The notes: generated by a model not told the origin, from the sequence alone. Numbered from the stretch's first letter, positions 52,232 through 61,613 are shown. The stretch is 64,000 bases of DNA from Solwaraspora sp. WMMA2056 (GCF_030345095.1 NZ_CP128360.1:3100001-3164000); one strand, 5' to 3'. Numbers and translations are program-made.

Positions 52232-54994
52232 TCAGGAGTCGCCGCCGGTCTCCCCGACCGGAGCGGCGTTGACGTCGTCGATCGCGTACTTCTTGGCGGC
52301 CCCCGCCGGCACCTCGGCCGGTACCTCGCCGCGCAACGCCAACTGCCGCAGCGTCGCCACGGCCACCGACTCGGCGTCGACGTGGAAGTGCCGCCGCAAC
52401 GCGTGCCGGGTGTCGGACAGACCGAACCCGTCGGTGCCCAGCGAGGTGTAGTCACCCGGAATCCAGCGGGCGATCAGGTCCGGCACCGCCCGCATCCAGT
52501 CGCTGACCGCGACCACCGACTGCGGCGCGTCGGCCAGCGCCGTGCGCACGTACGGCACCCGCGCCTCAGCGCCCAGGTTGAGCAGGTTGTGCTCCTCGCA
52601 GGCGACCGCGTCGCGGCGCAGCTCGGTCCAGGAGGTCACCGACCACACCTCGGCGGCCACCCCCCAGTCCTCGGCGAGCAACTGCTGCGCCTTGAGCGCC
52701 CACTGCATGCCGGTGCCGGAGGCGAGGATCGTCGCCCGGGGCGCCTCGCCGCCGTCGGCCCGACTCACCTGCGGTGCCGGCGAGTACCGGTAGAGCCCCT
52801 TGAGCAGGCCCTCGACGTCGAGGGAGTCCGGCTGGGCCGGCTGCAGGATCGGCTCGTTGTACACCGTCAGGTAGTAGAAGATGTTCTCCGGCGACTCGCC
52901 GTACATCCGGTGCAGGCCGTTCTCCACGATGTGCGCGATCTCGAACGCGAACGCCGGGTCGTAGGCCACCACCGCCGGGTTGGTCGCGGCGAGCAGCTGG
53001 GAATGACCGTCCTCGTGCTGCAGGCCCTCACCGTTGAGCGTGGTCCGCCCGGCGGTGGCACCCAGCACGAAGCCACGGGCCATCTGGTCGGCGGCCGCCC
53101 AGAACGCGTCGCCGGTGCGCTGGAAGCCGAACATCGAGTAGAAGATGTACAGCGGGATCATCGGCTCGTCGTGGGTGGCGTACGACGTGCCGGCGGCGGT
53201 GAACGACGCCACCGAACCGGCCTCGTTGATCCCCTCGTGCAGGATCTGCCCGGCGGTGGACTCCTTGTACGACAGGAACAGCTCCCGGTCGACCGCCGTG
53301 TACTTCTGCCCGTGCGGTGAGTAGATCTTCTGCGTCGGGAACAGCGAGTCCATGCCGAAGGTGCGCGCCTCGTCCGGGATGATCGGCACCCACCGCTTGC
53401 CGAACTCGCGGTCCTTCATGATGTCCTTGAGCAGCCGGACGAAGGCCATAGTGGTGGCGACCTTCTGCTTGCCGGAGCCGCGCTTGACGTCGCCGAAGCG
53501 TTCGCTCGCCGGGACCGCCAGCGGCCGGGCGACGGTCCGCCGGGTCGGGACGTACCCGCCGAGGGCCTTGCGGCGCTCCTGCAGGTAGGTCATCTCCGGG
53601 GAGTCGTCGGCCGGGCGCAGGTACGGCGGCAGGTACGGGTTGGCTTCCAGCTGCTCGTCCGGTACGTCCAGGTAGAGCCGGTCCCGGAAGGTCTTCAGGT
53701 CGTCCAGGGTCAGCTTCTTCATCTGGTGTGTGGCGTTGCGGCCCTCGAAGTGCTGGCCGAGCGTCCACCCCTTGATCGTCTTGGCCAGGATCACCGTCGG
53801 CTGGCCGGTGTGCTCGGTGGCCGCCTTGTACGCCGCGTACAGCTTGCGGTAGTCGTGCCCGCCGCGCTTGAGGTTCCAGATCTCGTCGTCGGACAGGCCC
53901 TCGACCATCTTGCGGGTGCGCGGGTCGCGGCCGAAGAAGTGCTCCCGCACGTACGCCCCGGACTCGGCCTTGTAGGTCTGGTAGTCGCCGTCCGGGGTGG
54001 TGTTCATCAGGTTGACCAGCGCGCCGTCGGTGTCGGCGGCGAGCAGTGGGTCCCACTCCCGGCCCCAGACGACCTTGATCACGTTCCAGCCGGCGCCCCG
54101 GAAGAAGGACTCCAGCTCCTGCATGACCTTGCCGTTGCCGCGTACCGGGCCGTCCAGCCGCTGCAGGTTGCAGTTGATCACGAAGGTGAGGTTGTCCAGC
54201 TCCTCGCGGGCGGCCAGGCCGATGGCGCCGAGCGACTCCGGCTCGTCCATCTCGCCGTCCCCGAGGAACGCCCAGACATGCTGGTCGGAGGTGTCCTTGA
54301 TGCCCCGGTGCTGCAGGTAGCGGTTGAACCGGGCCTGGTAGATGGCGTTGATCGCGCCGAGACCCATCGAGACGGTGGGGAACTCCCAGAAGTCCGGCAT
54401 CAGCCGCGGGTGCGGGTACGACGGCAGCCCGCCGCCGGCCCCGGCGTGCGACAGCTCCTGCCGGAAACCGTCGAGGCGCTGCTCCGACAGCCGGCCCTCG
54501 ACGAAGGCGCGGGCGTACATGCCGGGAGAGGCGTGCCCCTGGAAGAAGATGTGGTCACCGCCGCCGGGGTGGTTCTTGCCGCGGAAGAAGTGGTTCATGC
54601 CCACCTCGTACAGCGACGCGGCGCTGGCGTACGTCGAGATGTGGCCGCCGACGCCGATCTCCGGCCGCTGCGCGCGGTGCACGAGCACGGCGGCGTTCCA
54701 CCGGATGTACGCGCGGATCCGCCGCTCGATCATCTCGTCGCCGGGGAACCAGGGTTCCCGCTCCGGCGGGATCGTGTTGATGTAGTCGGTCGTGGTCAGT
54801 GGCGGCACCCCGACCTGGCGCTCCCGAGCCCGTTCGAGCAGGCGCAGCATGACGTACCGGGCGCGTTTGGCGCCGCGTTCGTCGATCACTCCGTCGAGTG
54901 ACTCGACCCATTCGCTGGTTTCCTCAGGGTCGATGTCCGGAAGCTGGCTCGGCAGGCCGTCGCTGATCACCGGGCGCTTGCGTTCCGTGGCCAC
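52232..54994 (-). CDS. aceE: Pyruvate dehydrogenase E1 component, homodimeric
   Basis: Thiamine-diphosphate enzyme of 920 residues decarboxylating pyruvate and acetylating the E2 lipoyl group. The family length (about 890-930) and order are normal: an N-terminal region with [20 protein letters not shown], the TPP-binding [10 protein letters not shown], and the middle and C-terminal transketolase domains. GTG start with GAGG eight bases upstream. E2 and E3 genes are not in the window. It feeds acetyl-CoA to fatty acid synthesis encoded 12 kb upstream on the same strand. Confidence 0.97.
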   Translation of the reverse strand: MATERKRPVISDGLPSQLPDIDPEETSEWVESLDGVIDERGAKRARYVMLRLLERARERQVGVPPLTTTDYINTIPPEREPWFPGDEMIERRIRAYIRWNAAVLVHRAQRPEIGVGGHISTYASAASLYEVGMNHFFRGKNHPGGGDHIFFQGHASPGMYARAFVEGRLSEQRLDGFRQELSHAGAGGGLPSYPHPRLMPDFWEFPTVSMGLGAINAIYQARFNRYLQHRGIKDTSDQHVWAFLGDGEMDEPESLGAIGLAAREELDNLTFVINCNLQRLDGPVRGNGKVMQELESFFRGAGWNVIKVVWGREWDPLLAADTDGALVNLMNTTPDGDYQTYKAESGAYVREHFFGRDPRTRKMVEGLSDDEIWNLKRGGHDYRKLYAAYKAATEHTGQPTVILAKTIKGWTLGQHFEGRNATHQMKKLTLDDLKTFRDRLYLDVPDEQLEANPYLPPYLRPADDSPEMTYLQERRKALGGYVPTRRTVARPLAVPASERFGDVKRGSGKQKVATTMAFVRLLKDIMKDREFGKRWVPIIPDEARTFGMDSLFPTQKIYSPHGQKYTAVDRELFLSYKESTAGQILHEGINEAGSVASFTAAGTSYATHDEPMIPLYIFYSMFGFQRTGDAFWAAADQMARGFVLGATAGRTTLNGEGLQHEDGHSQLLAATNPAVVAYDPAFAFEIAHIVENGLHRMYGESPENIFYYLTVYNEPILQPAQPDSLDVEGLLKGLYRYSPAPQVSRADGGEAPRATILASGTGMQWALKAQQLLAEDWGVAAEVWSVTSWTELRRDAVACEEHNLLNLGAEARVPYVRTALADAPQSVVAVSDWMRAVPDLIARWIPGDYTSLGTDGFGLSDTRHALRRHFHVDAESVAVATLRQLALRGEVPAEVPAGAAKKYAIDDVNAAPVGETGGDS

Positions 54995-55165
54995 AGGCGT
55001 TCCCTCAGTTGTGTGTGGGATAGGTCTCTACCGACCATCCTGCCCCCTGGGGGGCGGTTGCGTCACGCGTGGTCGCCATAGAGGCGATCTGGGACACAGG
55101 TACCAGGCGGTAACTTCAGGTCGACCGTACCGCCACGCGCCGCCGCCGGCCAGTTGGCGGCCCGG

Positions 55166-55570
55166 TCAGCCGGCGAGGAACGACAACCGTACCGAGCGGT
55201 CGGCGTTGTCGCCGTTCGGGTCGACCAGACAGATCGACTGCCAGGTGCCGAGGGCGAGCTGGCCGCCGAGGACCGGCAGGCTCGCGTACGGCGCGACGAA
55301 CGCCGGCAGCACGTGGTCGCGGCCGTGGCCGGGCGAGCCGTGCCGGTGCCGCCACCGGTCGTCGGTGGGCAGCAGGGCGTCCAGCGCGGTGAGCAGGTCG
55401 TCGTCGGAGCCGGCCCCGGTCTCGATGATCGCGACGCCGGCGGTAGCGTGCGGCACGAACACGTGCAGCAACCCGTCGCCACGACCGGCGACGAACCGCT
55501 GCGCCTGCGTGGTGATGTCCCGCACGACCGGCCGGGAGCCGGTGCGGATCGAGATGACCTCGGAGTCCAT
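55166..55570 (-). CDS. YjbQ/UPF0047 family protein
   Basis: Protein of 134 residues of the YjbQ family, a trimeric fold annotated as secondary thiamine-phosphate synthase. Conserved PHATAGVAIIE, the GHGRDHVLPAF metal/ligand region and LGGQLALGTWQSICLVD are all present. No strong SD before the ATG. Adjacent to aceE, a thiamine-dependent enzyme, which may be coincidence. Confidence is high for family, low for reaction. Confidence 0.88.
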   Translation of the reverse strand: MDSEVISIRTGSRPVVRDITTQAQRFVAGRGDGLLHVFVPHATAGVAIIETGAGSDDDLLTALDALLPTDDRWRHRHGSPGHGRDHVLPAFVAPYASLPVLGGQLALGTWQSICLVDPNGDNADRSVRLSFLAG

Positions 55571-55626
55571 GCCGGCCAGTCTGCCAGGTCGGTCTGCGGT
55601 GGGCGGCCGAGCGTTGGGCGGCCCAG

Positions 55627-55664
55627 CGGTGGGTGGCTGCGGCGACCGCCGCAGCCACCCACCG
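55627..55664 (-). terminator. Terminator of the ABC-2 transporter operon
   Basis: 18-bp perfect stem (55627-55644 with 55647-55664) starting 9 bases after the permease stop; the real loop will open the innermost pairs. Confidence 0.8.
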
Positions 55665-55672
55665 CGCACAGC

Positions 55673-56470
55673 TCAGACCGCGATGTCGCGCCGGGTGAAG
55701 CGCCAGGTGCCGGCGGCGACGCCGACGGCGGCGAAGCCGACCAGCAGCAGTACGCCGCCGACCTGCACGCCGTTGACCAGCGGATCACCGGCGAGATACC
55801 ACCGGAACGGGGAGAGATGCCGGGCCCAGGCCAGCCCGTCGACCTGGGGCAGTACGGCGTTGGCCAGGTAGCCGAGCACGGCGACCACGGCACCGACGCC
55901 GAGCGCCGCAGCCCGGCTGCCGGTCGCCGCGCCCACGCCGTACGCCAGGGCGGCGAACGCCGTCCCGAACAGCACCAGGTGCAGGCTCATCGCGGCCAAC
56001 GCGCCGATCCCGACAGCGGTGAACCCGGCCGGGCCGCGAACGGCGACCAGCGCCAGCCACAGCAGGGCACCGGTCAGCGCCAGCCACACCACCACCGCCG
56101 CGAAGCGACGCAGCGCGGCGCTGGCCCGCCCGACGGGGTGGGCCAACAGCAGATCCAGCGAGCCGGCCTCCTCGTCGCCGGCGATCGTCCGGGCACCGGC
56201 GGTGATGCCGAGGACGGCGACGAGCAGCGGGATCAGCAGGCCGAACACGGCACTGCCGAGGTAGCCGGCCGGGCTGGTGACGTCGTTGAAGTTGAACGCC
56301 TCCAGCATCCCTTCCGGGTAGGCCGCCATCGCCTCGGCCATCTCCGGGGTCTGCATCGTCGGCCAGAACGACGCGTACATCGCGCCGACCGCGGTGATCG
56401 CCACCGCCCAGGTCAGCATCGACCGTCGGGTGTCCCGCAGGGCCTTGGTGAACGGGTCAGACAGCAGCAC
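55673..56470 (-). CDS. ABC-2 type transporter permease
   Basis: Membrane component of 265 residues with six hydrophobic segments and the pattern of bacterial ABC-2 exporters, including a conserved TIAGDEEAGSLDLLLAHPVGR cytoplasmic stretch. The GTG start lies inside the ATPase gene (14-base overlap), so translation is coupled. With the ATPase it would form an exporter of unknown substrate, possibly a drug or lipid. Confidence 0.88.
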   Translation of the reverse strand: MLLSDPFTKALRDTRRSMLTWAVAITAVGAMYASFWPTMQTPEMAEAMAAYPEGMLEAFNFNDVTSPAGYLGSAVFGLLIPLLVAVLGITAGARTIAGDEEAGSLDLLLAHPVGRASAALRRFAAVVVWLALTGALLWLALVAVRGPAGFTAVGIGALAAMSLHLVLFGTAFAALAYGVGAATGSRAAALGVGAVVAVLGYLANAVLPQVDGLAWARHLSPFRWYLAGDPLVNGVQVGGVLLLVGFAAVGVAAGTWRFTRRDIAV

Positions 56471-57368
56471 GGTCGGCCTCCTCCCGCCGGTAGTAGGTGA
56501 AGAACAGTTCCTCCAGGTCGGGCTCCTCGGCGAGCAGGCTGATCACGGTGTGCCGACTCGCCGCCTTGATCAGCGGATCGGCCCGTCCGTCCAACCGGCA
56601 CCGCAGCCGGTGACCGCTGATCGTGAGATCGCTGACGCCCGGCACCGCCTCGAACTCGGTGGCGGGCACCGGGGCGTCGAAGACGATCTCGATCTGCCGG
56701 ACCGCGCGGTCGCGCAGCTGCTCGACCCCGTCGACGGCGACCAGTTGTCCGTCGCGGATGATGCCGACCCGGTCGGCGGTCTGCTGGACCTCGCTCATCA
56801 CGTGCGAGGACATGAAGACGGTCTGCCCGGCGGCTTTCGCCTCCCGGACCATCGTGACGAACTCCTGCTGCAGGAACGGATCCAGCCCGCTGGTCGGCTC
56901 GTCGAGGATGAGCAGTTCCGGGGAGTGCATGAACGCCTGGACGACGCCGACCTTCTGCCGGTTGCCCTTGGACAGGCCCTTGATCCGTCGGCTGAGGTCG
57001 AGGTCGAGCCGCTCGGCCAGCTCGGTTATCCGGGCCCGGGGTACGCCGCCGCGCAGGTTGCCCAGGTAGGTGAGCAGCTCGTGACCGGTCTGCCGGCCGT
57101 CGACGACGAAGTCGCCGGCGAGGTAGCCGATCCGCCGCCGCAGGGCCACGCCGTCGGTGCGCGGGTCGAGCCCGAGCACCCGTACGGTGCCGCTGGTCGG
57201 CCGGATCAGGTCCAGCAGCAGTCGGATGGTGGTGGACTTGCCGGCCCCGTTGGGGCCGAGGAAGCCGTACACCTCGGCGGTCTCGACCTGAAGGTCGAGG
57301 CCGGTCAGGCCGCGGTTGCGGCCGTAGGTCTTGACGAGTCGTTCGGTACGGATGGCCGGGTCAGCCAT
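56457..57368 (-). CDS. ABC-2 type transporter ATP-binding protein
   Basis: ATPase of 303 residues. Walker A GPNGAGKST with Lys44, signature LSKGNRQKVG, Walker B LLILDEPTSG, switch His in SSHVMSEV. The C-terminal 80 residues are the extra domain seen in drug-export ATPases. ATG start overlaps the end of the interrupted regulator frame by eight bases. It is the middle gene of regulator-ATPase-permease. Confidence 0.93.
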   Translation of the reverse strand: MADPAIRTERLVKTYGRNRGLTGLDLQVETAEVYGFLGPNGAGKSTTIRLLLDLIRPTSGTVRVLGLDPRTDGVALRRRIGYLAGDFVVDGRQTGHELLTYLGNLRGGVPRARITELAERLDLDLSRRIKGLSKGNRQKVGVVQAFMHSPELLILDEPTSGLDPFLQQEFVTMVREAKAAGQTVFMSSHVMSEVQQTADRVGIIRDGQLVAVDGVEQLRDRAVRQIEIVFDAPVPATEFEAVPGVSDLTISGHRLRCRLDGRADPLIKAASRHTVISLLAEEPDLEELFFTYYRREEADRAAV

Positions 57369-57849
57369 CGGACCTCGCCTCCTTGGTGTGGTTGCCTCGA
57401 CGCTCCGCCTCGAAGCGTTTGACGATCAACGGCATCTCGCGCTCGATGAACGCGTAGAAGTCACGCAGGTAGACGAGCCGTTCGCTGGTGCGCGCCTGCG
57501 GACCGCCGGCCAGTTCCACTCCCTGTTCGAGCAGCTCCCGGAAGATTCAGAACTTGGCGATGTCCGGCTTGGCGAGGCCGGCCGGATCGACCTCGTACGC
57601 CACGCCACGTTGCCCGGGCACCGGCACCCGGGATATCAGGCCACCCTGCTCCAGCAGCCGGATGCTGGTGCTGACCGAGCCCTTGGACACTTCGAGGGCG
57701 GCGGCCAGGTCGCTGCTGGCCTGACTCGGGGGGTCGCAGATCAGCAGCCAGCCGAGGATCTTGCCGGCGGCCGGCGGCAGGCCCATCCCGCCGAGGACCA
57801 CCCCGGCGTGTTCGGCGTAGCGCCGCTCGACGGGCAGGTCGGCAACCAT
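57361..57849 (-). pseudogene. GbsR/MarR-family regulator interrupted by an in-frame TGA
   Basis: The frame encodes a winged-helix regulator for 100 codons (AAGKILGWLLICD, then DLAAALEVSKGSVSTSIRLLEQGGLI) up to AKF, where TGA at 57547-57549 is codon 101. Translation in the same frame then continues for 61 sense codons with typical GbsR-family C-terminal sequence (IFRELLEQGVEL, LVYLRDFYAFIEREMP, VKRFEAERR) and stops inside the ATPase start. Normal length is about 160-165 residues, so one nonsense change explains everything; CGA to TGA fits an expected Arg. Either a recent mutation or a sequencing error. The 100-residue product keeps the HTH but lacks the dimerisation helices. SD GCGAGGAG precedes the ATG. 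Confidence 0.8.
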
Positions 57850-57865
57850 GGCACTCCTCGCTGTC

Positions 57866-57901
57866 GATCGTGCCGCGCGGATGGATCGTGCCGCGCGGAT
57901 C
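57866..57901. repeat. 18-bp tandem duplication upstream of the GbsR-like gene
   Basis: Two adjacent copies of 18 bases (57866-57883, 57884-57901) differing only in the last base, each starting GATCGTGCCGCGCGGAT. Confidence 0.85.
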
Positions 57902-57927
57902 GATCTTGATTTCGTAGGGTTGCGAAC

Positions 57928-57945
57928 GTTCAGAACATACTGAAC
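57928..57945. promoter_or_regulatory. Palindromic operator of the GbsR-like regulator
   Basis: GTTCAG-N6-CTGAAC, a perfect inverted repeat, overlapping the 8-bp palindrome GAACGTTC at 57924-57931. It lies about 80 bases upstream of the regulator start in a stretch richer in A/T and is a likely autoregulatory site. Confidence 0.6.
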
Positions 57946-58034
57946 TCAATGATATACCGCCGCCGCAACGGCCGCCGCCCTCCTCCTGCCGCACCCGGCG
58001 GCGCGGCTGCCCTGCCGTTCGCCGCGACGCCGCG

Positions 58035-58040
58035 TAGCAT
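58035..58040 (+). promoter_or_regulatory. -10 box for a leaderless transcript
   Basis: TAGCAT matches TANNNT and ends seven bases before the ATG at 58048. A weak CTGCCG at 58012-58017 with a 17-base spacer could be the -35. Confidence 0.45.
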
Positions 58041-58047
58041 CGCGACC

Positions 58048-58143
58048 ATGACCTCCCCGGCCACCAGCGGCGCTGCCGCCTGCCCCGACCCGGCCCCGCG
58101 GCCCGCCCGCCGCCCGGTGGCCGAACCTGGCGAGGGTCGGTAA
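58048..58143 (+). CDS. 31-residue leaderless upstream ORF coupled to the E1 gene
   Basis: Starts MTSPATSGAA, is Ala/Pro/Arg-rich, and ends in TAATG, where its stop overlaps the ATG of the dehydrogenase. No SD precedes it but a -10 box sits at the leaderless distance. It may be a leader that carries ribosomes to the E1 start, although that gene also has its own GAGG. Protein function is not implied. Confidence 0.4.
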   Translation: MTSPATSGAAACPDPAPRPARRPVAEPGEGR

Positions 58144-60557
58144 TGCTGTCCGACGTGACCACCCCGCAGGACCTCGACGAGCGGTTCCGCACCGCGGTCG
58201 CCCAGATGACCGGCCCCACCGACCGCCGCGCACCGCAGGAACCGGTCCGCGACGACACCGTCCTCACCGGCCAGACCGCGCTCGCCCTGTTCGACGCCCA
58301 ACTCACCAGCCGCCACCTCGACCTGGCCAAGCGCTGGCTGCGCAGCTTCGGCGAGGGCTTCGACACCCTCGGCTCCTCCGGACACGAAGGAAACGCGGCG
58401 CTGGCCGCGGCCGTCCGGGTCACCGACCCCGCGTTGCTGCACTACCGCTCCGGCGGCTTCTACTGCGCCCGGGTCGCCCGGGCCGCACAGCCCGTCGGGC
58501 ACGCCCCCGGGATGGCCGGACCCGACGCCGACGACGACGCCGACACCGGGGCCGCCGACGCGGAGACCGACCCCGTCTCCGACGCCGCCCGCGACGTGCT
58601 GCGCGGTGCGGTCGCCTCCGCCGCCGACCCGATCACCGGCGGCCGGGCCACGGTCTTCGGCAGCACTGGGATCGCCGTCGTCCCCACCTCGGGCACCGTC
58701 GCCGCGCACCTGCCCCGAGCAGTCGGCCTGGCGCTCGCCATCGAACGGATGCGCCGGCTCGTCCCGACGGTGCGCCAACGCCAACCCGGGCTCGCCCGCT
58801 CGGCAGCGGCCAGCCGTCCGTACCTCGAACCACGACTGCCCTGGCCGGACGACGCGATCGTGGTCTGCAGCTTCGGCGACGCCGCGGTCAACCACGCCGC
58901 CGCCACCGCCGCCTTCACCGCCGCCGGCCACGCCGACCACACCGGAGAGAAGACCCCGGTGCTGTTCGTCTGCGAGGACAACGGCCTCGGCCTCAGCGTA
59001 CGGTCGCCGGACGGCTGGGTCGCCGCGACGCTGCGCTCCCGGCCCGGCCTGCACTACTTCGCCGCCGACGGCTGCGACCTCGCCCAGACCTACGACACCG
59101 CGACGCAGGCCGCCGCCTGGGTCCGCGAGCAGCGCCGGCCCGCGCTGCTGCACCTGTCCACCGTACGGCTGATGGGGCACGCCGGCACCGACGTCGAATC
59201 GGCGTACCGCAGCGCCGAGGAGATCGACCGCGACGTCGACCGCGACCCGCTGGTCGGCACCGCGCGGCTGCTCGTCGCGGCGGGCCTGGCCACCCCGGAC
59301 GAGATCATCTCCCGGTACGACGAGGTCGGCTGGCAGGTCCGCAAGGTCGCCGAGGAAGTCATCGGCGAGCCGAAACTCGCCACCGCCGCCCAGGTCGTCG
59401 CCACCACCGCGCCGCGTCGGCCGATCCGGGTCGCCCGGGTGGTCACCGACACCGGCGCCCGCGCGGCCGGCGCCGCGGCCACCGCCCGCGCCAGCGTCCT
59501 GGGCACCCGGCTGCCCGAGGAACGCGGCCCGATGACCCTCGCCGAGACGATCAACGCGACCCTCGCCGACGGGCTGCTCGCCTACCCCGGGATGATCGTC
59601 CTCGGCGCCGACGTGGCGGCCAAGGGCGGCCGGTACGGCGTCACCGCCGGGCTACGGGAGCGCTTCGGTGGCAACCGGGTGTTCGACACCACCGGCGACG
59701 CCACCACCGTTCTCGGCCACGCGCTCGGCGCCGGCCTGGCCGGCCAACTGCCGGTGGTCGAACTGCCGGGCCTCACCTACCTGCACGGCGGCGAGGACCA
59801 GCTGCGCGGCGAAGCCGCCACCGCGCAGTTCCTCTCCCGGGGCGGCTACCGCAACCCGCTCGTGCTGCGGGTGCCCGGCCTGGCGTACCAGGACGCCCTG
59901 AGCGGGCACCGGCACAACGACAACTCCCTCGCGGTGCTGCGCGACATCCCCGGGATCGTGCTGGCGGTACCGGCCCGCGCCGCCGACGCCGCCGGACTGC
60001 TGCGGTCCTGCCTGGCCAGCGCCGCCGTCGACGGCAGCGTCTGCGTCTTCGTCGAACCCGTCGCCGGGTACGCGACCCGCGACCTGTACGCCGCCGACGA
60101 CGGGCAGTGGCTGGCGCCCTACCCGCCGCCCGGGGAGTGGGGCACCGGACACGTTCCGGTCGGCCGGGCCCGCAGCTACCCGGTCGGCAGCGCCGAGGAC
60201 CTGACCGTGATCACCTTCGGCAACGGCGTACGGATGTCGCTGCGGGTCGCCGCCCGACTGGCCGCCGAGGGGATCGGCTGCCGCGTCGTCGACCTGCGCT
60301 GGCTGGCCCCACTGCCGGTCGCCGACATCGTGCGGGAGGCCACCGCCACCGGCCGGGTACTCATCGTCGACGAGACCCGCCGCTCCGGCGGAGTCGGCGA
60401 AGGAGTCCTCGCCGCGCTCGTCGAAGCCGGGTACGTCGGTGCCGCCGCCCGCATCGCCGCGCTCGACTCGCTCATCCCGTTGGGCCCCGCCGCACATCAG
60501 GTGCTGGTCAGCGAAGATGCCATCACCCAGGGTGCCCGAGCGCTGCTGGCGCGGTAA
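58143..60557 (+). CDS. Single-chain 2-oxoacid dehydrogenase E1 (alpha-beta fusion)
   Basis: TPP-dependent enzyme of 804 residues in which E1-alpha-like (about 1-430) and E1-beta-like (about 460-804) parts are joined, as in some actinobacterial branched-chain or unspecified 2-oxoacid dehydrogenases. The alpha part has the TPP region CSFGDAAVNHAAATAAF and CEDNGLGLSV; the beta part has VLGADVAAKGGRYGVT, FDTTGDATTVLG and GHRHNDNSLAVLRDIPG, the last at the place of the usual HSQS. No E2 or E3 gene is adjacent, so the substrate and complex are unknown. ATG with GAGG seven bases upstream. Confidence 0.85.
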   Translation: MLSDVTTPQDLDERFRTAVAQMTGPTDRRAPQEPVRDDTVLTGQTALALFDAQLTSRHLDLAKRWLRSFGEGFDTLGSSGHEGNAALAAAVRVTDPALLHYRSGGFYCARVARAAQPVGHAPGMAGPDADDDADTGAADAETDPVSDAARDVLRGAVASAADPITGGRATVFGSTGIAVVPTSGTVAAHLPRAVGLALAIERMRRLVPTVRQRQPGLARSAAASRPYLEPRLPWPDDAIVVCSFGDAAVNHAAATAAFTAAGHADHTGEKTPVLFVCEDNGLGLSVRSPDGWVAATLRSRPGLHYFAADGCDLAQTYDTATQAAAWVREQRRPALLHLSTVRLMGHAGTDVESAYRSAEEIDRDVDRDPLVGTARLLVAAGLATPDEIISRYDEVGWQVRKVAEEVIGEPKLATAAQVVATTAPRRPIRVARVVTDTGARAAGAAATARASVLGTRLPEERGPMTLAETINATLADGLLAYPGMIVLGADVAAKGGRYGVTAGLRERFGGNRVFDTTGDATTVLGHALGAGLAGQLPVVELPGLTYLHGGEDQLRGEAATAQFLSRGGYRNPLVLRVPGLAYQDALSGHRHNDNSLAVLRDIPGIVLAVPARAADAAGLLRSCLASAAVDGSVCVFVEPVAGYATRDLYAADDGQWLAPYPPPGEWGTGHVPVGRARSYPVGSAEDLTVITFGNGVRMSLRVAARLAAEGIGCRVVDLRWLAPLPVADIVREATATGRVLIVDETRRSGGVGEGVLAALVEAGYVGAAARIAALDSLIPLGPAAHQVLVSEDAITQGARALLAR

Positions 60558-60666
60558 ATTCCGGTGAACTCGGTGCGCCACTTGCGCCGGCCGGCACAAC
60601 TGTGTGAACTACCCGCTATCGGTGTCCGACGGATACCGGCAGCTCAAGACGAGGAGGCAAGCAACA

Positions 60667-61104
60667 GTGAGCGCGACCGCTGGTCAGGCCGCCGACGGCG
60701 TACGGAGCCTGGCGGACCGGTTCGGCATCGAGCCGGGCATGGTGGTCATGGAGATCGGCTACGACGACGACGTCGACCAGGATCTCCGCGACGCCCTGGC
60801 CGACCGCTGCGGCGAGTTGGTCGACGAGGACACCGACGAGGTCGTCGACGCGGTGCTGCTGTGGTACCGCGACGGGGACGGGGACCTGTTCGAGCTGCTC
60901 GTCGACTCCCTCGGCCCGCTGGCCGACAACGGCGTGGTGTGGCTGCTGACGCCCAAGGCCGGGCGCGACGGCCACGTCGAACCGAGCGACATCAACGAGT
61001 CCGCCCCCAGCGCCGGACTCCAGCAGACTTCCATGGTCAACGCCGGCAAGGACTGGAGTGCCGCCCGGCTGGTGCTGCGCCGTGGGGCCAAGGCGAAGAA
61101 GTGA
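60667..61104 (+). CDS. DUF3052 family protein
   Basis: Protein of 145 residues typical of actinomycetes (MVVMEIGYDDDVDQDLRDALADR; DAVLLWYRDGDGDL; GVVWLLTPK; DWSAARLVLR). Function unknown. The GTG at 60667 is preceded by AGGAGG nine bases upstream; the longer frame from 60604 lacks this. In other actinomycetes the gene stands near aceE and a peroxiredoxin, as here. It ends 14 bases before the peroxiredoxin ATG, so the two are probably one operon. Confidence 0.92.
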   Translation: MSATAGQAADGVRSLADRFGIEPGMVVMEIGYDDDVDQDLRDALADRCGELVDEDTDEVVDAVLLWYRDGDGDLFELLVDSLGPLADNGVVWLLTPKAGRDGHVEPSDINESAPSAGLQQTSMVNAGKDWSAARLVLRRGAKAKK

Positions 61105-61118
61105 GTGAAGGAGCGGAC

Positions 61119-61583
61119 ATGGCAGTCGAGGTCGGTACGCAGGCACCGGAGTTCACCCTCAAGGACCAGAACAACCAGGAGGTCCGGCTGGCGGACTTCC
61201 GGGGTCGGCAGGCCGTCCTGCTGATCTTCTACCCGCTCGCGTTCACCGGCACCTGCCAGGGCGAGCTGCAGGAGGTCCGGGACAACCTCGAGGCGTACGT
61301 CAACGACGACGTGCAGACGTTGACGGTCAGCGTCGACTCGGTCTACACCCACAAGATCTGGGCCGAGCAGGAAGGGTTCCAGTTCCCCCTGCTCGCCGAC
61401 TTCTGGCCGCACGGCGCCGTCGCCCAGGCGTACGGGGTGTTCAACGACGCCGCCGGGATCGCCAACCGTGGCACCTTCCTCATCGACAAGGCCGGCGTGG
61501 TCCGGTTCGCCGAGATGAACGGCCCCGGCCAGGCCCGCGATCAGGCAGCCTGGCGCAAGGCCATCGCCGAGCTGTCCGACTGA
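61119..61583 (+). CDS. ahpE: AhpE-type 1-Cys peroxiredoxin
   Basis: Thiol peroxidase of 154 residues reducing hydroperoxides and peroxynitrite. The motif PLAFTGTC places the peroxidatic Cys at 46 (Cys45 in the mycobacterial AhpE), with Thr43 before it and a conserved Arg in the C-terminal half. No resolving Cys is visible. ATG with AAGGAG seven bases upstream. Terminated by the hairpin at 61614. Confidence 0.94.
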   Translation: MAVEVGTQAPEFTLKDQNNQEVRLADFRGRQAVLLIFYPLAFTGTCQGELQEVRDNLEAYVNDDVQTLTVSVDSVYTHKIWAEQEGFQFPLLADFWPHGAVAQAYGVFNDAAGIANRGTFLIDKAGVVRFAEMNGPGQARDQAAWRKAIAELSD

Positions 61584-61613
61584 GCATCCGGACCGGCGGA
61601 TCCCGGCGGTACG

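Noticed and set aside
52121-53320. Long open frame (about 400 codons) on the plus strand opposite aceE
   Set aside because: It is the antisense of a highly conserved gene, Arg/Val/Gly/His-rich, with no family pattern; long antisense frames are expected at this GC content.
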